Assembly (NCBI GenBank): GCA_003561715.1
Contig: PWVU01000042.1
Span: 1 to 18,260, forward strand
DNA: 18,260 bases
Reading direction: 5' to 3'
DNA from: Candidatus Kaiserbacteria bacterium
GTDB taxonomy: Bacteria > Patescibacteriota > Minisyncoccia > Phycocordibacterales > UBA12088
The notes below the pieces were generated by a model, which saw only the letters and a program-made list of their open reading frames with translations, had not been told where the DNA came from and did not search any database. How positions within the stretch are numbered: the first letter of the stretch is position 1; each line of letters opens with the position of its first letter. The translations under genes and the position numbers were made by a program. This document shows positions 14,701 through 18,260 of this stretch, piece by piece.

Positions 14701-15286
14701 TCGGCGTCTCACAGCGTGGGCAATACAGCAGCACTTTGCGTCCTTCGTAGAGCAATCCTTTTTTGTGCATTTCGGAAAGCCCCCACCAGACCGACTCAAT
14801 GAACGAATTGTCCATCGTCTTATACGCACCTTTAAAATCCACCCACCGCCCGACGCGATCGACATACTTCTCCCAATCCTCAGCGTAGCGCAACACACCG
14901 GCGCGACACGCTTCGTTGAAGGTGTCGATGCCGATATCATAAATATCTTTTTTCGTCTTGAGGCCCAGCTTCTTCTCAACATCGTTCTCAATAGGAAGCC
15001 CGTGGCAATCCCATCCCCAGCGCCTGCGCACATGGTAGCCCTGCATGGTCTTGTAGCGTGGCACGACGTCTTTAATGATCGAAGAAAGCAGAGAGCCGTA
15101 GTGCGGCAACCCCGTTGCAAACGGCGGACCGTCGTAAAAAACGAATTCGCCTTCGGGAGACTCTTTGGCAAGCGTTTTTTGGAAGATATCTCGCTCCTGC
15201 CAAAACGCCAACACCGCCTCTTCGCGCAGAGCCGTTTCAGATTTTTGGGGTTTTGTTTGATCTGGTGTGTCGCTGTGTTTACTCAT
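11720..15286 (-). CDS. ileS: Isoleucyl-tRNA synthetase, type 2, with inserted histidine phosphatase domain
   Basis: A 1188-residue class I synthetase that charges tRNA-Ile with isoleucine. It has the eukaryote-like (type 2) form: GPPFATGLPHYGS (HIGH-type motif, 62-65), GWDCHGLPIE (91-100), a CP1 editing domain with LLAWTTTPWTLPGN and GTGIVHTAVIYGEDDY, the Cys pair SYPHCHRCDTPLIY, DLHRPYID (728-735), and KMSKS (830-834). The C-terminal anticodon-binding domain is normal. Between SLEELKRRT (about 523) and DLHRP (728) sits an extra domain of about 190 residues with a full histidine-phosphatase site (H535, R586, E613, H676). Without it, the chain has about the normal length of the family. The last His of the HIGH motif is Ser65. 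I chose ATG 15286 because the upstream extension runs through the promoter and terminator. Type 2 enzymes are often mupirocin-resistant. It is coupled to recO by ATGA. Confidence 0.95.
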   Translation of the reverse strand: MSKHSDTPDQTKPQKSETALREEAVLAFWQERDIFQKTLAKESPEGEFVFYDGPPFATGLPHYGSLLSSIIKDVVPRYKTMQGYHVRRRWGWDCHGLPIENDVEKKLGLKTKKDIYDIGIDTFNEACRAGVLRYAEDWEKYVDRVGRWVDFKGAYKTMDNSFIESVWWGLSEMHKKGLLYEGRKVLLYCPRCETPIAKAEVAQDNSYKDVTEESVYVKFRVKSKEKNAKIDVPEHTYLLAWTTTPWTLPGNVALAVGEDITYVLVGVAEFGSGTLIRDAGEIASIPDANLTYLIVAKEQLEKVDPTAKVVSEFSGKDLIGLAYEPLYEVSRVNDANKPHTHTVLPADFVTTDEGTGIVHTAVIYGEDDYELGQKYDLPMVPLLAPNGHFNDDAPEIVRGQYFKKASKTVADDLETRTLMFKREQHTHSYPHCHRCDTPLIYNALTSWFINIQKVKKELLATNEDINWVPAHLKHGRYKHILENAPDWTISRNRFWASPLPIWKHPETGEVTLIGSLEELKRRTKTSGNRYFIMRHGESIFNTKNVINHIANDENGLSEAGMNQIQAATEALKEAGITHIYTSPLPRTRKTAERVVEALGLSPDAIVEDERLREVNFGEFEGKTIDEYHAHFANTLERFSKTPVGGENWHEVKVRMTACLYDIEHAHAHANVLIVSHAGPLRILLAGALGMSDEEAVALIESDPHGLHNAEVRELAFVPLPHNRDFELDLHRPYIDEVTVLADDGVELERIPEVIDCWVESGSMPFAEHHYPFGQKEDFEQAFPADFIAEYIAQTRTWFYYMHAVSVLLFGKPSFKNVVSTGTILATDGSKMSKSKGNYTDPFANFDLYGADALRFYLMSGPVMASEDLRFADIELREMHNRVVNLLWNTYKFYELFDQHAPHDVDPGESPHVLDRWIHARLNEFIFESTAGYEAYDMPKALRPVRDFVDDLSTWYVRRSRDRVKGDDETDRAYALATLRLVLLDTAKVIAPVMPFIADAIYRGAGGKKESVHLEEWPNALPVDDEILSGMREVRRIVSEALQIRAKHNIKVRQPLQKLSFGSDVPSMGSELFFLLQEEVNVKEISKTTETEKTPVTLDTTITPELQAEGDLRELIRYIQQLRKDADFSQTDQVIVTIATDESGKTLVETNIDSIKRSAGVGAIEYANVVGDPLVTETATFTVSVSPDA
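13133..13705 (-). other. Histidine phosphatase (PGAM-like) domain inside IleRS
   Basis: This is a domain, not a separate gene, covering about residues 528-718 of IleRS. It begins RYFIMRHGESIFN (RHG, with phospho-acceptor H535). It continues with LSEAGMNQIQAATEAL, TSPLPRTRKTAERV (R586), LREVNFGEFEGKTIDEY (E613) and IVSHAGPLRILLAGALG (H676). This order and spacing is the complete branch-1 histidine phosphatase site. The frame is continuous on both sides, so the product is a single polypeptide. Confidence 0.92.
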
Positions 15287-15295
15287 ACGCCACAC

Positions 15296-15309
15296 CATAC
15301 TAGCACATG
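15296..15309 (-). promoter_or_regulatory. Probable extended -10 of ileS
   Basis: TGCTAGTAT on the minus strand lies between the terminator and the ileS start, with the hexamer ending 10 bases before ATG 15286. There is no Shine-Dalgarno. The leader would be only a few bases long. Confidence 0.45.
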
Positions 15310-15317
15310 ATGGAGAC

Positions 15318-15350
15318 AAAAAAAGACGCGCGGCAGGGGCATTACCGCGC
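15318..15350 (-). terminator. Intrinsic terminator between the small ORF and ileS
   Basis: On the minus strand GCGCGG, an 11-base loop (TAATGCCCCTG) and CCGCGC are followed by GTC and seven Ts. It is the clearest intrinsic terminator in the window. The TAA of the upstream small ORF (15342-15344) lies in the loop. It separates the argS unit from ileS-recO. Confidence 0.85.
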
Positions 15351-15566
15351 ATCAGGGGGCGAGAGGCTCGGGAGATGATGCGACGAGCAAGGGGGTGAAT
15401 TGGGTAGCACGCCGTTACTCACCCTCTTGAATTCAACGTCCGCGGGAGAACAGCCACCGCCCCGTAGACGATACGTCCCTCTATCAGGATGGAGTTTGCG
15501 AAACCGCGCAATCGCTTCCTCCATCACTATAGACGGACATCGACGGTCAACAACTAGATGATACAC
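15342..15566 (-). CDS. Small hypothetical protein between argS and ileS
   Basis: A 74-residue frame from GTG 15566 to a TAA inside the terminator loop. The start is supported by the best Shine-Dalgarno in the window, AAAGGAGG, with correct spacing. The middle looks protein-like (VMEEAIARFRKLHPDRGTYRL), while the C-terminus is Pro/Ser-rich (PNSPPCSSHHLPSLSPPDAR). The frame is open up to an ATG at 15686, but that extension has no ribosome site and runs over a palindrome (TCAGGAATCCTGA) just after argS. It has no recognisable domain. A structured RNA is the alternative reading of this 400-base gap; I saw no RNase P, tmRNA or SRP signature. Confidence 0.5.
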   Translation of the reverse strand: MYHLVVDRRCPSIVMEEAIARFRKLHPDRGTYRLRGGGCSPADVEFKRVSNGVLPNSPPCSSHHLPSLSPPDAR

Positions 15567-15699
15567 GGCCTCCTCCTTTAAAGATCTGCTCACCCTCTTT
15601 ATACTCCCGCGCCCGTCAAACCGCAATCCGGCAATACACACCCCGTCTCTCTCGCGGCTTTGCTCAGGATTCCTGACTCTAATCAATTCACCATTATCC

Positions 15700-17388
15700 T
15701 TACATCCTCTCCGGGGCTTTGATGCCCAAAAGATGCAGCCCGTTCTTCATCGTGCTGCGAAACGCATCGGTAAGCGCCACCTTGTACGGCGACGTAGGAT
15801 CGGCAGGATCGACGATCTTCTCGTGCGCGTACCAAGAGTTGAATACGCCTGCAAGCTCGGTGAGATAGGTCGTCACGTAGTGCGGCTCAAGCTCGCGCTG
15901 TGCTCGCGCTACGATACTGGGAAAGCGCACCAGCAACCGCTCAAGCTCGGTGGTTTCCCATATGGGGGAGTCTGACTCCCCCATAATTGAGGGGACGATA
16001 TGTTCCGCTTCGGCTTTTTTCAATACGGATACCGCGCGGGTATGCGCATACTGCAAGTACGGCCCGGAGTCGCCCTCAAACGACAGCGACGCTTCCGGAT
16101 CAAATACAATATTCTTTCCCGTCCCCTGCCGCAAGACCATGTACTTAATCGCCGCAACCGCAACCATATCCGCCACTTCTCTTTTCTCATCATCGGAGAG
16201 ATCGCGATCTGCCATTTTCTCAAGCGCGCTGATGCGCATGTCGCGCAAGAGAGACTCGCCGGTAATGACATTACCTTTGCGAGACGACATCTTACCTGAG
16301 GTAAGCGTCATCATGCCGTGCGGTACATGACGAAACACCTCTGCCAGTTCGGGACGCATCAACGACAGAGCTTTCACTACGACCGAAAAGTACTGCTCTT
16401 GCTCGACGGCAGTAACGGTATAGTTGGTATCAAATGTCGCGCGCTCACGCTTGAGTACCGCAAGCCCCAACTCTCTCGTCTCGTAGGTCGTCGTGCCATA
16501 TTTAGTGAGAAAAACGCGCGTATGCAGACCGTGCTGTTCGCCGGGAAATACTACCGCTCCTTCGCTGGGCACGAACACACTCTGCGCCGAACCTTCATCC
16601 ACCAACGCCCGCCCCACCGGCTCACATTCACTCTCGAAGAAGTAGTAATCAAACGTTGTGCCGAGCACGCGATAGAGCTCCTCAAAGTGCTCAAGCGATG
16701 CCGCGCGCCCTGCATCATACTCGGCCGGAAAGCCATATCTCTCCGCAAATCCTTTTTTGTTAAGCTCGATGATTTCTTCCTTTGCGCGCTCGTCACTCTC
16801 ATACTGCTCATGCGCATACGCGTATGCCCTGCCGATGCCGTCGATATCATCCGATGCAACATTGAGCGCTCGCATACCCCATAGCGCTTTGGCAACATGC
16901 AACCCGATATCGCCTTGGTAGTTAGCGCGAATGACCTGCGACCCCTGGGTTTCCATAAGACGCGCAACTGACTCTCCAATTGTGTTACTCATGAGATGGC
17001 CGATATGGAACGGCTTGAATGGGTTGGGTTGCGTATACTCAACCATGACGGTCTTCCCCTCACGTGAGGGAGACATCCCCCATGTATTCTCGGCAACAGT
17101 CGCTTTTTGTATGGTTTCAAAGAAGTATTCTTCGATGCATGAAATATTTATGAAACCGGGCCCGGCTACCGTGAGTTCTTTTACCCCTTCGATATTGCCG
17201 AGTGTATCGACAATACGCCCTGCCAACTCGCGCGGATTCATACCCGCTTGCTTTGCCGCGACAAGTGCTACATTGCACGCCAGGTCGCCGTGCGCCATAT
17301 CCGCTGGGTACTCAAGCGCGAAAGCAACCTGGCCAATACCAAGCTCAACGAGCGCCTGTTGTATGCGACTTTTGATTGCTTCTTCCAC
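15700..17388 (-). CDS. argS: Arginyl-tRNA synthetase
   Basis: A 562-residue class I synthetase that charges tRNA-Arg in the cytoplasm; the length is normal. The N-terminal ArgRS domain includes FALEYPADMAHGDLACNVAL (23-42). The catalytic core has VEYTQPNPFKPFHIGHL, with a perfect HIGH at 128-131, and ANYQGDIGLHVAKALWG. The KMSKS-type motif reads GKMSSRKGN, as usual for ArgRS. The anticodon-binding DALR domain is at the end (VLKKAEAE ... VTTYLTELAGVFNSWY). The start is GTG 17388 without a Shine-Dalgarno, 38 bases after the M20 stop, so the two may share a transcript. Within the linker before LERLLVRFPS, MGESDSPI is encoded by an 11-bp perfect palindrome. Confidence 0.96.
   Translation of the reverse strand: MEEAIKSRIQQALVELGIGQVAFALEYPADMAHGDLACNVALVAAKQAGMNPRELAGRIVDTLGNIEGVKELTVAGPGFINISCIEEYFFETIQKATVAENTWGMSPSREGKTVMVEYTQPNPFKPFHIGHLMSNTIGESVARLMETQGSQVIRANYQGDIGLHVAKALWGMRALNVASDDIDGIGRAYAYAHEQYESDERAKEEIIELNKKGFAERYGFPAEYDAGRAASLEHFEELYRVLGTTFDYYFFESECEPVGRALVDEGSAQSVFVPSEGAVVFPGEQHGLHTRVFLTKYGTTTYETRELGLAVLKRERATFDTNYTVTAVEQEQYFSVVVKALSLMRPELAEVFRHVPHGMMTLTSGKMSSRKGNVITGESLLRDMRISALEKMADRDLSDDEKREVADMVAVAAIKYMVLRQGTGKNIVFDPEASLSFEGDSGPYLQYAHTRAVSVLKKAEAEHIVPSIMGESDSPIWETTELERLLVRFPSIVARAQRELEPHYVTTYLTELAGVFNSWYAHEKIVDPADPTSPYKVALTDAFRSTMKNGLHLLGIKAPERM
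15961..15985. repeat. Perfect 11-bp inverted repeat inside argS
   Basis: TATGGGGGAGT-CTG-ACTCCCCCATA forms a perfect stem of 11 pairs with a 3-base loop. It is translated in frame as MGESDSPI at a variable linker of ArgRS. The left arm also joins CCCATATGGG. Such a stem in coding DNA is unlikely by chance and looks like a small palindromic repeat insertion. Confidence 0.75.
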
Positions 17389-17426
17389 GTCTCACTAGCA
17401 TGCCGCGTTATCTCACGAAGCGCAAG

Positions 17427-18260
17427 TCATACTCGAAAGAACGCTTCGCTAAACAGCAACGCGCGTTCCAATTGCGCAAGCGAGAAATTCTCGTTCACAC
17501 CGTGCATATTGCAATCTTCGTTTGCCAAGGGTGCCAAGACCTGCGGAATGCCAAGCGTATCATTGTAGTGCGTGACAATAGGAAGTCCGCCACCGGAGTA
17601 TTTTTGCAGTGGCTCTTTGCCACACACTTTCGCAAACATCGCTTGGGCATGCTGAATGTATTTATTATTGAGATCGAGCTTAATCCCCGTGTACGGAAAT
17701 GACACATCAATATCCGCAAGCGCATACGGTGGCATTGCCGATTTGGTGTATTCGATAAATCGCTCGGCTTCCTTGTGCGGATCTTGCTCGGCGGTGAGAC
17801 GCACATTGATCTTTGCGGTCGCGGTGCCCGGCACCGCATTGCGAAAGCCCTCGCCGGTGTAGCCCACCGACACACCCGTTACGTCGATATTGGGTTGCAA
17901 TCCCACTTGCGTATGGAAATCGTGCTCGTCGTGCGTGAGAAGTGCTCCCGTCCCCGAGATGGTCTTATACGATTCGTACTCAAATGGAATGCGCTTCATT
18001 GCGTCTTTTGTCTCTTGGGAGACCGGAGCGACATCTTCATAAAACCCGGCAATGGAGACGCGATTGTTTTCATCATGTAAGTTTGAAATATACCGCGAGA
18101 GCACCCAGCCGGCATTGGGCACCGCGCCACCAAAGAGCCCTGAGTGCAAGTCTTTGTCGCTGGTGCGCACCGTTACCTCGGCATTGAAGCCGCCGCGAAA
18201 GCCAAGCTCCAATACCTGCTCGTCGCTCACGATCTCGCCATCGGAAATGAGAGCGAAATC
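17427..18260 (-). CDS. M20 family metallopeptidase/dipeptidase (5' end outside window)
   Basis: The last 277 residues of an M20-type zinc exopeptidase; the frame continues through the right edge and ends at 17427. Visible family features are DFALISDGEIVSDEQVLELGFRGG, the dimerisation/catalytic block VRTSDKDLHSGLFGGAVPN (lid domain, conserved His), DVTGVSVGYTGEGFRNAVPGTATAKINVRL (end of the lid), and the C-terminal zinc-ligand region with SGGGLPIV and NEDCNMHGVNENF. The pattern fits the carnosinase/Dug1-like dipeptidase branch more than ArgE or DapE. The N-terminal metal motifs are outside the window, so activity cannot be judged. argS begins 38 bases downstream of its stop. Confidence 0.93.
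   Translation of the reverse strand, partial: DFALISDGEIVSDEQVLELGFRGGFNAEVTVRTSDKDLHSGLFGGAVPNAGWVLSRYISNLHDENNRVSIAGFYEDVAPVSQETKDAMKRIPFEYESYKTISGTGALLTHDEHDFHTQVGLQPNIDVTGVSVGYTGEGFRNAVPGTATAKINVRLTAEQDPHKEAERFIEYTKSAMPPYALADIDVSFPYTGIKLDLNNKYIQHAQAMFAKVCGKEPLQKYSGGGLPIVTHYNDTLGIPQVLAPLANEDCNMHGVNENFSLAQLERALLFSEAFFRV

Noticed and set aside
14582..15310. 242-codon open frame on the plus strand antisense to ileS
   Set aside because: It lies wholly opposite a well-supported synthetase N-terminus; the composition is odd and no motif is seen.
15287..15700. Structured RNA gene (RNase P, tmRNA, SRP) in the argS-ileS gap
   Set aside because: None of the conserved cores of these RNAs was found; a small ORF with a Shine-Dalgarno explains much of the gap.

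Overview
The window looks like a piece of a Candidate Phyla Radiation (Patescibacteria) chromosome, most likely a Parcubacteria/Kaiserbacteria-type genome. This is an inference from gene style, not from a marker gene. The signs are short intergenic gaps, many single-pass surface proteins with no recognisable family, a eukaryote-like (type 2) IleRS, a RecO without its zinc cysteines, and start codons that sit only 6-7 bases after extended -10 boxes. TGA is used as an ordinary stop, so the standard bacterial code applies. No rRNA, tRNA, CRISPR array or intact insertion sequence was seen.

The left third (1-5435) is accessory-like. In order it holds the tail of an unrecognised gene, a membrane-anchored hypothetical protein (+), a Ca-binding-repeat surface protein (-) carrying two in-frame palindromic-element-like insertions, an AT-rich PD-(D/E)XK-like nuclease candidate (-) with a possible small membrane ORF upstream, an HPP-family membrane protein fused to a voltage-sensor-like module (-), and an unrecognised cytosolic protein (+).

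The right two thirds (5436-18260) is a densely packed minus-strand housekeeping block. In transcription order it runs: M20 metallopeptidase (cut by the right edge), argS, a small ORF with a strong Shine-Dalgarno and its own terminator, ileS, recO, a two-TM protein, a bPH2-domain membrane protein, a large Ig-like-repeat surface protein, glyQS and an M16 zinc peptidase. ileS/recO and the two-TM/bPH2 pair each overlap by ATGA, which suggests translational coupling. Promoter-like TGnTATACT boxes split the block into separate units.

The most striking item is the IleRS. A histidine-phosphatase domain of about 190 residues with all the usual catalytic residues is inserted in frame into the catalytic half of the synthetase, and the HIGH-type motif of the same enzyme reads HYGS. 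Other items worth a second look are the HPP/voltage-sensor fusion, the palindromic insertions inside reading frames (argS and the Ca-repeat protein), and the apparent leaderless promoter architecture.
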